Positions 42,680-55,300 of a DNA stretch of 64,000 nt are shown piece by piece. The stretch is taken from positions 34,984,379 through 35,048,378 of the forward strand of contig OZ038390.1 of assembly GCA_964036045.1 (NCBI GenBank), in the 5' to 3' direction. Both the position numbers and the translations under genes were made by a program. This DNA comes from Eutreptiella sp. 'Long Island Sound 2002'. Lineage: Eukaryota; Euglenozoa; Euglenophyceae; Eutreptiales; Eutreptiaceae. Within the stretch, counting starts at the first letter, position 1; each line of letters begins with the position of its first letter. The notes under the pieces were generated by a model. It was not told the DNA's origin. It did no database searches and saw only the letters and a program-made list of their open reading frames with translations.

Positions 42680-43380
42680 TGATCCGTTCAATTGACCTCT
42701 CTGCATAGGTCCCCCAGGTGTACAAGACTGCCTTGTAAACGTGATCACCTATTTTTACGGTGATCCAGAAAACCAAATCCTCTTCCTCGGAGCCACCCCC
42801 CTATCCCTCTTCAGGGAACTTCACCTCCACCCCGCAGCTTGCAGGCACTTAGAGTGCCAGTTGGGCTTCCGCTTCTTGGCGTTCTCGCCCTTCTCGGAGC
42901 CGCCAGTGCTGGGGGAGGGGGAGGGTGCAGTTCGCTTCTCACCCTGCTGCTCACCCTTTGGGGCAGGGTTAGGGGGTCCTCTTCCACTAGTGGGAGGGCT
43001 GAGGACCTTCGTCCTCCACCAGGGTTACCCTTACCAGGGGATCTCCCCGGGTTAGGGCCTCCCCCATCGGGGTTACCCTTTCCGGTTTGCCGACACTTTT
43101 CTTCTTCCGCCTTTTTGTGCTTTTCGGACTCGCAGCGTTTTATGTGGCATTCATCTTCGTGATGCGGACGCTTGCCGCAGTACCCGCACGTAATCGTGCA
43201 GAGGAAGCCGTCCTAGTGTTTCACCTCTTGACCATCTTTTGTTCTCTGCTTGCGTTGCAGTTGGAGCATGCAAGCACTTCGCCCATCACAGTCGGGCGCG
43301 TGGCAAGGTCAACCTTTGTCGTCCGTACGACGACCGTAGAAAAGATTAGGGACCCCTTTGCCATTGGAGGGGGGGGTCTC
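42680..43380 (-). pseudogene. Retrotransposon zinc knuckle and decayed protease region
   Basis: A minus-strand frame through 43150-43192 encodes CGYCGKRPHHEDEC, an exact CX2CX4HX4C zinc knuckle of the gag nucleocapsid type, then a long Pro/Gly/Ser-rich tail. In a different frame, around 42700-42790, FWITVKIGDHVYKAVLYTWG resembles the start of a retropepsin. The family's catalytic Asp-Thr-Gly reads Tyr-Thr-Trp-Gly here, so the enzyme would be dead. Frame changes between gag, knuckle and protease show decay. Confidence 0.6.
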
Positions 43381-44154
43381 CTACATGTGTTTCAACTGAC
43401 CACGGCGGCCCTTACCAGGGTTGGAGTGGGGTGGAGACGACCTCCCTCGAGGATTCCTCATAGTAGGGGTCTCCCTTCGCAGATGCTTGCGCAAGTACTT
43501 GTCCATGTGAGAGTCATTCTCCCTCTCCATGGCCAGTTCGACCAGAAGATCGATCAAATCATCGTAGGAGTGCGTCCGAGCTTTCCTCTCGGACGTCTCC
43601 CTGCAGTTGTCCCAAGTCTTGGGAGGAATCTTCCCTACTAGCCAAAGATGAGGCTCAGTAGGACCATAGGAGGTGGGGTTCATACGCCCCATGAGCTCCT
43701 TCAGCTGCGCCACGAACTCTGAGATGCGGGCAGCTGATGGAAATTCGGGGAGTGAAGGCAACTCCTCGATTTCGGTACGGACACTCAAGTCCGTCTTGTA
43801 GACTGGATACATGTGCTCCAGTCTTTTGAGGAAGTCACCCCAGTTGGAGCTCTTCCTGATAGCGGTCTTCACCTGCCGCTGCAGAAATTTGTTTTTGCAC
43901 GACTTCTTCATAAGCGTGCACTTTGTCTTAACGTCAACATGCTGCTGACAGGTGAGGAATGAAAATTTTGAAAAATCCTTAGCCCAGTTGGGCAGGTTTC
44001 TGGGATCGAACTCAGGGAGTTCGATCTGAAGGTTTGCCGTGGCGATGGCCTTCGTTCCTCTACCGGGCACACCTGTGTCACCTGTTCCACCTGAAGGGGG
44101 TGAGGGGTGTGTAATGGCCAGTGGCGCAAGTGCAGCAGAGCAGCGCAGCTGCAA
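43381..44154 (-). pseudogene. Retrotransposon gag domain remnant
   Basis: An open minus-strand frame of 257 codons with a non-ATG (TTG) first codon ends at 43381. It contains LPEFDPRNLPNWAKDFSKF, a helical region with Trp-Gly-Asp-Phe, and the basic tail KYLRKHLRRETP, all usual for Ty3-type gag capsid regions. It lies directly upstream, in transcription order, of the zinc knuckle. No reverse transcriptase or integrase was found and no long terminal repeats were identified, so this is a partial element. The retained open frame suggests a fairly recent insertion. Confidence 0.65.
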
Positions 44155-44798
44155 TCAATAGGACAACATCAAGAAGAAGCCAAGAATAAGATGACCAAGG
44201 AACCCATAATGATTCTTTGTAACATTGTTGGTGTGTACTGGGGTTGTAAGTGTAGGGAGGAACGTGTCCTTGTCCAAGGGGTCTTTCAGGAGTCTTTCAG
44301 GAGCACTCACTCACACTGACACAAATGGGCAGCTCATTGCACTCTTGGAAAACAAAGTGCACAGTGGGCTGCTTTTTCAGCTCTTCTTCCTTTGGACTGC
44401 CTGCACAGGGGCAGGGGCAACCAGAGGAGGAATGGAAGGGGTACATGGGAGCTAACAATACCACAGCGCCACATCAACTGTTCAGTGGTCTGCTCTATTT
44501 TCCTGGCATATGGTGTTGTAGTTCGGGTTGCTACAGAAACAGGTGGATGATTGGCTCAGAATAGCAAGAGCAGAGCACTACTTAGAACAGAACAACGGAG
44601 ACTACATGCACCCAGCGTGTCGCCAACGACCTGACATGCTTGTATTCGACACCACAGGAGCTGTGGATCATTTCCCCAAACAGCAGGCAGTGGAAACGGA
44701 GCAGAGCCCAAGGCGTACATTGCAACCTGCCCTAACTGCAGCCACCTGCCTCGATTGCAGCCTTCAGTCACCGGCCATGCCATTTAGAATGTAGTCTC

Positions 44799-45848
44799 AT
44801 GCCGCCAACTATGTACTATGGGTCTGCGGAAGTGGCGTTGGCACCGGCTCCGCCGAGGCGTGCGGTAGATACTTGCGTTTGTTGTGTGGCAATTCCAACG
44901 ATGCTCCTTGGCTGCGGTGTTGGTTTTGTCGTTGCTGGCCTTGCGAGGACTACTAGTCACCGCTTCTTACAAAGCACTTCCAAGCTCCACCAACCCCGTG
45001 GCATCCTTCGTGCACGTGCTCACAGGATCCTGGCCCACGTCGGGGTTTGGGGCGCAAGCACAACATCCTCAACGTGCGACCCCACACCCGCGCGCCTTTC
45101 CATGCGTGTCTCTGAGGCCCCTTCGTTTCATCTGCCACAAACTATGGCCCAGGGTGCACCCAAGCGCACCATGGCCCTGCTGGTCCTAAGCTCCTTTGGT
45201 ATCCTGTTCCTTTGGAAGTGGATATGGAAGTGTGGGGCTTTGAAACCCAAAGTACATGCCCCTGGGGTGCTTCCATCGGACATGGCCATGGCCGCCACCA
45301 CAGGACGGACCTCAGGGAATCGCCGTGGTATGGCGCTGCATCAGGCTGCCATTGCCCCTCCCCCCGTCGCACGCATCGGCACTCTGAAAGACGACTGTGG
45401 GTACAGCCTTTCAACAGATTTCAGAGATCTCATTGGACCATTGGTCATCTTCCTCGGCTGCAGCCCGGCAGGGGGGATGCCATGGGGGTGCCCATGTCGC
45501 ATTCTCTCCGGAGTGGCCCGATGTTTTGCCCTGGCCCACCAAACCGCGCTTCTCCTCCCCGGCCCTGAGAGGCCCAAACGACCGCAATCAAGAAGTCACA
45601 GGTCACACAAAAGACGCAGCACTGGACACCACTGGTCCTACACGGTGCCCAACGAACCTTTCTGGACCCCCGCCCCCCCTATCCTCAGCACAGTCCCTGG
45701 GCTCGGGATGCGGTCCCCTCCACAGTTTCCCGAAAAAGCGTCATACCACTTGCAAGTGGTTTCGGTGGCCGTTCTGTCGGCAGGAGTTCCGAATGGTTTG
45801 GAGTCGAACACGGGTGGGGGAGCACCTTCGCACCCCGCCCCCCCCTGA
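44799..45848 (+). CDS. Hypothetical 349-codon frame upstream of the kinase
   Basis: An ATG-initiated frame has two hydrophobic stretches (about residues 27-48 and 125-140) and a basic, His/Arg-rich C-terminal third. No family is recognised. GC-rich DNA here leaves several frames open at once (for example 45397-45885), which weakens the case. It could be a real small membrane protein, an unspliced leader of the downstream kinase, or chance. Confidence 0.2.
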   Translation: MPPTMYYGSAEVALAPAPPRRAVDTCVCCVAIPTMLLGCGVGFVVAGLARTTSHRFLQSTSKLHQPRGILRARAHRILAHVGVWGASTTSSTCDPTPARLSMRVSEAPSFHLPQTMAQGAPKRTMALLVLSSFGILFLWKWIWKCGALKPKVHAPGVLPSDMAMAATTGRTSGNRRGMALHQAAIAPPPVARIGTLKDDCGYSLSTDFRDLIGPLVIFLGCSPAGGMPWGCPCRILSGVARCFALAHQTALLLPGPERPKRPQSRSHRSHKRRSTGHHWSYTVPNEPFWTPAPPILSTVPGLGMRSPPQFPEKASYHLQVVSVAVLSAGVPNGLESNTGGGAPSHPAPP

Positions 45849-46358
45849 GCTAAAGCCACACTTGGTTGCACCGGTCGGGGCTTAGTGGCGCCCGTGTGGG
45901 CCACAAGAAGCAGACGTGGACGTTGCTGAGACACCGGCGCGGAGGGCCAATGCCTCATCTGACAGCTTGCAGTTGTGCGACGGCAGTGCGTGGATGTTCT
46001 TCCCTGAAAGTCACGAGCCTTTCAACTGCAGTAGGGGTCCGAGAAGGACAGAGACGTGCGCGAAAACGTACGTTGGGGTGTTAGAGACAGCCTAGGGACA
46101 TTCTGGTTGCACTTCGGTGATCGAGCGACTTGTTCATGGCGCCGCACGAAGACCACCGTACACCGGCTTCGCCTCATGCCCTTGTGCACCTCCCACCCCC
46201 CCTGATGCCCAGCCCTCGTCCCCCCCCCCCCCCACTGCAGGCCTCATGGACCCCCCCGCGATGCCCAGGCCTCATGGACCCCTTCCCCCGACCCCCCCGG
46301 AGCGGTCCGACCCAAGCGGTGAACGTCTCGTGTCCATTGTTTGTATGTGCAGGCACAC

Positions 46359-49300
46359 ATGTCGCGAACCCTCGCGCGGTCTTGTGGGGGAGGGTGGGGT
46401 CAAGGCAGCCACGGCGGCCGGTTTGTCGCCGCCACGGGCTCCGCAAGTCCCGCTGCTCCTGCAGGTCGCGGCTACGGGCAAGGCGGCCCTGGCAAAGGGG
46501 CGGGCAAGGGCAAAGGCAAGGGGAAGGGCAGAGGGGGCGGCCGGGGCCCAAAGCCGGCGGATGCGACGGAGTTCTACGAGCCCATGGCCGGGACCGTGCT
46601 GAACGGCACCTACGAAGTGAAGCGGCTTCTGGGAAAGGGGACGTTCAGTCGTGTCTTTGAAGTGCTGCACACCGCAGGTACAGCGTCCCATTCAGCGTGC
46701 CCCAGGGGCCCTTTGGGCATTCGCTTGTCCTGGGGGGGTGTTGCTGGTGGTGGTGGTGGTGCTGGTGCTGGTGCTGTTGGGTCGCGGCGGCGGCGCTGGA
46801 GCTGATCCTGCTGGTCCTGGACACGGGAGCCCCTCGCTTTCCATATGTGACTCCCCTGCCGCTCCCCTCCCTCTGCCCCGCGGGTCCAGTTGGTGACCAA
46901 GGGCGGCTGGGTTTGGTCCATAGTAACCCCCCCATTCCCCCCCTTTGAATAGTAACCGCCCTTGTTTAGTAACTTGGGGGGGGGGGTTGGCGAGTGAACC
47001 GGCACTTTGGGTATGTTCCTCCGGGGGTGTGAGGACACCGTCGCGCGCAGGCGGTTACTATTCCACGGGGGGGGGGGGTACTGGTGGCGTCGACGGTGTA
47101 CGTTGGCAGTCCCCGAGATGGCAAGGGTTACGCTGCCTTTTTCAGGGGTGCCTTGGATGACGGCGAGAGCACCGAAGGCGCCGGTTGAACCGGGGCTTCT
47201 GCTGCTCTGCTCGGGGGGAGAGGGGCCCAAACGGCTGAAGGTACTGTTTGGCGTGTTCAGTCACGGGGACGGGGGGGGCGGAGGGGCTTGTCTCTGCCCT
47301 CCTCGACTCTCCAGCCTCCCCTCAGGCCGGCAGGGGCGCGCTTGACCCTGGACGCATTCCCTGCGGACGTTGGCCTGGCTCGCTAGGCCCTCCTGGAGGG
47401 TGCTCTTGCCACGGTGCACGTTGTGGGTACATCTGGGGACGCTCCCGGTGATGACTGCAACCCTCAAGAGGCCTCGAGGAAAGAACAAGAACCACCCACA
47501 AGCCTCTGGGATGTATGGGGCAACCATAAAAAAACCCCCGGGGGAGAGGTCTTGTGCTTGCAATTACGCTGTTTGGGTGAGTGCGTCTTGGGATGGTGCA
47601 CCGGTGTTTGACCACTGATAGTTGCCTTGGCGCGGAAGCAGTGTGAGCCCCGGTGCAACAGTACCCTCCTGCCCACTCGCCCGCTGTTGACCGAGCGCGT
47701 CGCCCGTTTGCCAGCATTCTTGCTGCGGGGGATTCCTGCTGCTGCCACATGCGCCTGTTTGCGACCCGATGTGCGCGGGGGTAAACTGGCAGGTATCCGC
47801 AGGTCCGGCAAAGGAGTCGAGCGGGATCCCAAGGGGGTTGTGTCCGCACTCTCACCCGGTGTCCTCGCGCACAGTGACACGGTAACCAACGGGACAGAAT
47901 AGCAGTGCTCATCCGTGGTCTCCCCCCTGCCGGTCCAGCCAGAGGGGCTGCACGCATCATCTACCTGCGCTCCATCACACCCCCGACGTGGCCGCCGGGG
48001 TCCGCTGCTCGTGTGCTGACCATGGTGTGCCCACTAGCGACTCGGGTGTAATGGCCACTGGACCCAGGTCAAGAGGGGGCGAAAGCACCGGCTCGAGCAT
48101 GCGGTTCCCTTCCCTCACAGGGGGCGTGGGGGGGGGGGGGGGGCATGAGGTAGGGCAGACATCATGGGCTCCATCTTCATGGGCGCGTGCACGAATATGC
48201 AGGGCGCCGTGGGGCAACAAGACAGTACCGGTTCAAACTTGGGACCCGATCAGGCAGGATCCGTCTCCAGTGCACTGCACAACGGCGTAGAGCATGTAGC
48301 CGCCGGGAGGTGGGGCACGTGGGGTGGGCGGCCATGGCCGTGCGACTCGGGAGCAACCTTGAGCTGCAGGGGAGGGAGTCTCTTGCTCCATTGGCTGGAG
48401 AGCACCGGGGGTTCTGCAACCCCAACGCCCATGGGCTGTGCTCCTCAAAATGAATTCCTTCCTGTTGCAGGTTTCTTAGGATCCAACACCTCGCAAAGGG
48501 TTTGGCATGCAGCACCCATTGTTTCAAGTCTGTTTCCCAGCCCGGCCCCCCCAAAAAACAAAAAGAAAAATTGTGTCATGCAGCATCCCCCCTGTTTCAG
48601 GTTTTAGCATCCATCCCCCACCTCATTTTCAGGTTCGCAGCATTCGGCACCCCCACTGTGTCAGGTATAAGCGTCCAATGCCCTCTAGTGGCATCCATGC
48701 CCCCTCCCCTCCAAGATTCAATTTTTTGGTATCTTGCACCCCCCCCTGCTTCAATCTTGCAGCATCCACACACTCCGCCCCTGCTTCCGGGTTTGGCATG
48801 CAGCAACACCCTTGTTTGAGGGCTGTAGCATCTGGCACCTGTCACGTTTGTGGCACTCAGTGGGGCACACGGGTTTTGAGCATATAGTGCGAGGGTCCAG
48901 GCGCTCGGGCCAGTGATGAGGAGGGCCTGAGCCCCCCATCCGAAGCCCTCTGACAGAAGGTTCAGGAGACGCGCTCGTGTGCTCACCCACAGGCCCTTGC
49001 CAGGAGATGCGACGTGGCATCTGACGCCCGCAGCGCACTCGAACATGTGCCCACCCGTCCGGTCAACACAGAAATTGGGACCCGGTGAACGGCCAGCAGT
49101 GGAAACGCCCAAGGCATCGGCCGTCCATAACCCGGAGGCACGCTTTCATAACACGCAATCAAGTGCGTTGAACCGGTAGTCCCCCCCCCCACCACCACCC
49201 ACCCAACATGTAAGGTCTGTCCTTGTGCCGTGTGGCGTTTCCTCCCGTACCGTTTTGCGTGACATCAGGCAAAGTCCCCTATGCGTGCAAGATCATGCAG

Positions 49301-52300
49301 CCGCTGCAGACATATATTCAGTACACCAGCGATGGCAAGAAAGAGGGCGACCTGCTGGCTAGACTGACCGCGGAGGATGCGACTGGTGCCAATGGATGTC
49401 TGCAGCTCAAGGTATATTGGCGTGGCCAAAGCGCAACCTCAGCCCCTTGATGATCTGGATCAGCTGGAGACTTCCACGCCATTGAGTAGGGCAGCCCTGC
49501 ACAATGTAGTGCAGCTTCACCCTTTTTCTGTGCCACCATTGTCATGAGCACTGGTCGCACAGTGCTGAACGTGAGGTGCAAGTGCACGCGATGGGGCCTC
49601 AGGCAATTTCTCTTGCGTTATGACCTCCCATCTTTTTCGGGTGGCTGATTGTTGTTTCAATGTCATGGCTCGTGGTAAATTACTGTGCCACAAGAGGGAC
49701 CCCAAAAACATCACCGGATCTCCGAATTGGATCAGCAGCTCACTTTATCCCGCTTTGCACTCTTTGCTGCATGTTTTTTGAGCCTGGCGTCTGCAGTGTT
49801 CATCACCGAAGACCCGGGACGCATTGGAATGGGAATCAGCAGGGGCTAAATGGGGTAGTGGGTGATGTGTACAAAGGATGGTGCCCCATCCCATCCTCTC
49901 TAGCAAAGTGCCGTCCTCGTAAGCAGAACACCAGATCACCGCCGTTCCTATGGCTAGTGTAACTGAGCTTCTGCACTACGCTGCATGTGCAACTGATTGT
50001 CATTCACCGGCCGTACACAGGCTTTACACAAGCTTTACGCCAGCTGTACATGCCTGGTCTAACGGGTCAATAAGCCTAACCGACAGCACTTGAGCGCCGG
50101 CCTGCAGGTCTCTGGGCTGTAGTGGTGGGAAATGCCCCAATGATCTCCCATCCTCGGGTCCGCACCACCGGAAAAACGGCCACAGGAATTGGCAGCAAGA
50201 CTGCCCAAACGCAGGGCTACTCCAGCCCATGGGCGGTCCCCCATCACGCGCAGAATGCAATCACTTCTGTTGCTGCCATGGGAACACCGCTTGTGACGAC
50301 GTCTGGGTTGGGTCCGGAGTTGCTTGAAGATGTGACTGAGTAATGGGGGACACGTGGTGATGGTGCCCTTTGCATGTGCGGGGCTGACTGGAGGCGCCGG
50401 GGGGGGGGGGCAGGGAGTCTGCACTAGCAGAGCCCCTACATGTGGTCCCAGTGGGACCATCCGCTTGTAAATCCCCTGAGGGCGAAATTGGCTGCCTCCG
50501 AGCGTATCCAATGGGAGGACCTGCGCCAAGACAAATCTGAGATTCCGCTCTATGACCTCAAGACCGAACGGAAGCGGGGGAAGTGGGTCACTGCGTGACT
50601 GCATTGGACCTGCGTCCTGTACAAACTCTTTCCCCCCATTTGTTTCACCTCCAGGCCAGAAGCAACAAAGGCAGTGGGGGTGTCTTGCTTCTTGTGGACA
50701 AGCCCCTTTCGCGTCTGCCCTGACGAAAACTTTTCTGATGTGGTTTGGTGGATGGGTTGGCTGGGCTTTGGCAGGACCCCAAATCCGGGGGGGGGGGGTG
50801 GGTCCTTAAGCAGTGGCCTGTGTCCAGCAGAAGTGCCGCGAACAAGTGCCATCAACAAAAGCGGCCGGGAGTCACGCATTGCCCCGAAATTGGAAGCTGA
50901 ATTTGGGAACACAAACGTTTGTGGGGTCTCTGACCCCTCCCCCTCCCCTCTCGGCGCCCTGGGGTGGTGGGTTTTTGCCCCTACGCAACGGCCTGGCTGG
51001 ACATTGTGAGACTGGCATTTTGCCGAAGGCTTTACTGAGGACCTGTTGCCGCTGCTGCTGCTGCTGCCGCCGCCGCTTGAGACTGGTTGATTGCACTCAC
51101 CTTCAACACCCCCCTCCCCTGATATGCTCGTAGGACCCTCCGAGGCTGTGCTGCTGCATTGTCAGGGTCGCGCATGTGCGTGTCAGCGGGGGTTCCACCA
51201 GTGCCTGGGCCGCACAATGCATTCACCCTCAGGAGTATTTCACGGTTCCTGATGCGAAGGGGGAGACCTGGTATTGTTTGATCATGGAAAAGCTGGAGTG
51301 CAGTCTTTTCGACTTCGTGCAGGCCAATCAAGGCGCAGGGTATTAATGTCTATGTGCAGCGATGCATGTGTCCCCCTGATTGTTGTGCTTGGGGCGTTGG
51401 ATGCGGGATGTCCCGGTGGTTTGTGGGCGCATCAGTAAATCGTTGGCCCTTGCCCCCAATTCAGGTCCCTCATCCCTCGTTTCGGGACCCAGCACTATTA
51501 CGCAGCCCATGCCCAGTTTCCAGCTCCTCGGGGGGGGGGGGTTCTTTTTCCCGACCACCCCCCCAACCCAACCCACCCCTGAGGCCCCGAAAGTCGTCGC
51601 CGAGCCAACTTCGGGACGGGGGCTCGTCGAAAACAATTGCCCCATCGTACATGGCTCATCGCGATCGCCTCATCGCTCAGCGTTGTGAGGCACCACTGTT
51701 GCTCCCCGCCCCCGGATTTTAGACAAACATTGGGGAGGGAGTGATCGCAGCAAAACAGGGCCCGGGTCCCCCCCCCCCCCCCACCCCAAGGGCCCCTCCG
51801 GTCCAGCAGCTGCAACCCTGCGGATCCATCTGAGCGCGACATGTACCGACCCTGGCATTTCGGAAGAGCACGCCTCTGCGCACTCTTGCCCACCGCTCAG
51901 TCGAAAGTCCAACCCTCGACGCGCGGCCAGACCCCATCCCTTCCCTGATTGAGTGCCCTCCCCATTTCACAGGCTTTGGAGCTCTGACGAGCGCCCCCCC
52001 CGGGGGCCTTCAGGCAGCGGCGTTTGCAATTTTGGACCGCCCGCCTGAGGGTAGCGTGCCCACTCGGGTTGAGTCGGCTACAGCCAGCCATGCAGTCTGT
52101 AGACACTGTCTGCCACAAGTGCGAGGGCAGATCTGCGCAGATCTGCGCAGATCAACCCGCGTGAGCACTATACGCGCCTGAGCCGGCAGCGACCGGCCAA
52201 CTGTCATCAGCACCACTGGCGGTTACCGGGCGAATTTTGTTGCTTAACCACTGACGACCGTCGGTTAGCCACCAACCGTAAACCAGTCACCCGTCCACCA

Positions 52301-55300
52301 CTGTCGGCCACATCCCGATGTGGCCCCATGCCGCGTTCTCTGTTTTGTGTTCCCGTTAAGAACAGCCCCGTGTGGATGGGTGTGAAAGGCATGCGATGCC
52401 CGCGTCAAACTGTTGTTCAGTCGTCACATCAAAGTGCCCCCAATTTGACGTCGTTCGATGTTGGGGCATTGAACACGAGGGATCATCGCACACGAGCCCG
52501 CACTTCATGGGGCACATTGCACCTTCGGTGTTACCTTCTGTATTTTGCGTTTGCGTGCAGCTTTGAGGTGCCGGTGATCCAGACAATGGCCCGCCAAATG
52601 CTGACCACCGCGCATTTCCTGCATGCCCGCGGGCTGACCCACACGGATATCAAGCACAAGAACATCCAAATCAGATCGGCAGACTATTTCCGTGTGACCA
52701 ATCCGGAGCATTTTCCAAAACAAGTGCGGACGTTGTGGCCGGGACGGGCTCGAGGCGCTGCACCGGAGTACCGACAGCTGCGCGATACCACTGTCAAGAT
52801 CATTGATTACGGTGTGCGGTCGCCTGTTTGTTCAATGCAACCGCACTCCGAATTTCGTCGGTCAACTACCGCGGCGGGGCGGGGCGACACCCGCTACGCG
52901 GGGCGGGGCGGGGCGGGGCGGGCGGCATCAAGTTGGAGTAGAGTTGGTGGTGGTGGTGGTGGTGGTGGTGGTGGTGGTGGGCGGGGCGGGGCGGGGCGGG
53001 GCGGGCGGCATCAAGTTGGAGTAGAGTTGGTGGTGGTGGTGGTGGTGGTGGTGGTGGTGGTGGGCGGGGCGGGGCGGGGCGGGGCGGGCGGCATCAAGTT
53101 GGAGTAGAGTTGGTGGTGGTGGTGGTGGTGGTGGTGGTGGTGGGCGGGGCGGGGCGGGGCGGGGCGGGGCGGGGCGGGGCGGGGCGGGGCGGGGCGGGGC
53201 GGGCGGCATCATGTTCGCTGTCGGTGACCAACGATGTTGTTGCTTGCGGTGAATCGAAGTTGGCCCACCAATTCGACGTGGTTTGCAGTTCAGCATGGGT
53301 TTTGGTGTCGATTGGACAGCGGGTCGTTCACCTTTGCTGACCGGCTGTCACCAACAAGTCTATGAGTGCTCCTCAGGTGGCGCCCTGGGGCTCCTGGTGC
53401 TTGGATGATTGCAAGTGCAGTCTAGGGACCACACTTTGCCAACGCAGTGGCTGTGTTCTGAGGTTGTGCTGCTTGTTCTTCTTGTCGTCCTGCCACACGG
53501 CCGTTTCGCACTGTGCACAGGGAACGCCACTCACACGGACGAGCCTCATGCGCATCCGATCCACACGAAACAATTTCGAGCGCCGGAGGTTTTATTGGAA
53601 TATGGAGAGTGGAATGAGAGCTCGGATTTATGGTGCATTGCGTGCGTCCTCTATTATTTGTACACCGGCACTCTGCTGTTCAACACGCACGACACGTTTG
53701 CCCATCTTGCGATGATGGAGCAGGTATGAAGACCACATGTGAACCTGCTTTCCTCGGGTGCGAAGGTCTGTGGACGGAGAAGTGGGACCCGTGTGTGTGT
53801 TCATGTGCGTGTCCCTGCAGGACATCACTGATGATTGGCTTGCGAGCGTGCGCGAACGTCCCTGGTGTTTTATTCTTAACAGATGCGCCCTCAATGGCAT
53901 ACCCCCTGGAATTTGCATGCAGGGTACAACATGCAAGAACGGCTGGCTGAATCAAAAAGCACCATACCTCCTTCACGGCATCAGGCATCAGGCCCAGAGC
54001 CCTATGCTCAGGTTAAGTTTCTACAAATGGAATTATGTTTGTTGTCTGCAAATCTAGGCATTCCATTTCATGTCCTTGGGACAAGTACTGTGCCAAACCT
54101 GACCACCACCCAGAAGACAGAGCTACACAGATCATGCAGGCACTTGATGTCCTCTTGTAACATACCCGCGTGGGAGAAACAAGCATGGCATGAGGCAGTC
54201 CGCGTGGTGCGTAGTAACCTGGAAACTCTGCACCGTGTCTGAGGCAAGGAAGCCAAAAAGTTCGATGCAGAGGAGAACCAGCCCCCGTGCACGTGTAAAC
54301 ATCTGGCTAGATTCTGTCCTGATGGCTATGTGGCTGCTGTCCCTGTCAGTTTATTCTACACCTCTGGCCATATTGCACCTCCCAACGACCCCTCTGCCTC
54401 TACCAGGAGCCACTGCCCCCACACCATGTGCAAAGGGATTGGTGGGGGCGTGTCCCAACACAATTCAAAGGCCCCACACCACGTGCAAGGGGAGTGTGAC
54501 AGTGAGAGGGTTTTGCAAGGGGTGGGTCTGGGTTGTCCTGGAGCATTTCTTTCTTGACGATGGATATGCATGCGTTCAGACAACACTGCGTACCAGATAT
54601 CTACTAGTAATGTCTTCACTTAAGTATCACAGGAACCTTGTCATGGACCGGGCTCCAATGCGGAGAGTACGCTTACTGAGCAAAGGCTGGGGAATCGCGT
54701 AGATATCCCTCCTACCAAGCAAATACAGGGAGCACGGCTTACCCTTGGGGTCATCCTCCCAATCATTCTCAGCAATGGTTTGCATAATGGCTGCCTTGAT
54801 TTCAGCCCCCATTGAGAAGTAAGTTCATTGTAAAGGTTTCTTGACACCATCGGTGCTAAACTCGTTTCCGAGGTGGATTATAAGGACCAAGTTAATCATG
54901 TGGATGGTGGTGACACCGACAAAAATGGAGGTTTGAGGATCTGGTCTGTACACAAAGAATAGACAAAATTGGATCCGGCTGGCAATGGTGATCTTGCTCA
55001 GTTCTGTTGTATGTCCCATGACACCCTGACGTCAATCATTCAATTCGAGCTGACAGAGAACAATCATGTTGAGGTGGTGGATGTGCACACATCTCTTATG
55101 TATTACTATGGGCGGTTCGGGTGCACAAGGCCGTGAGGCGACACCATTGGCCCTGGGCAGCGTGCACAGCGCTGTGAGGAGACCCCATTGGCTTTGTACA
55201 GGGCCAATGGTGTCAACCCACAGCCCTGTGCACGTTTTACAGGGCTTGGCGCCGGTGGCCTTGTGCAAGGCGACAGGCCGGGCAACACCAGTGGCCCTGT

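Noticed and set aside
46610-47230. 206-codon minus-strand frame over the first kinase exon
   Set aside because: Antisense to the exon with the Gly loop and running into GGT repeats.
52928-53340. Poly-Val/Gly and poly-His/Pro frames
   Set aside because: They derive from the GGT/GGGGC VNTR inside a kinase intron.
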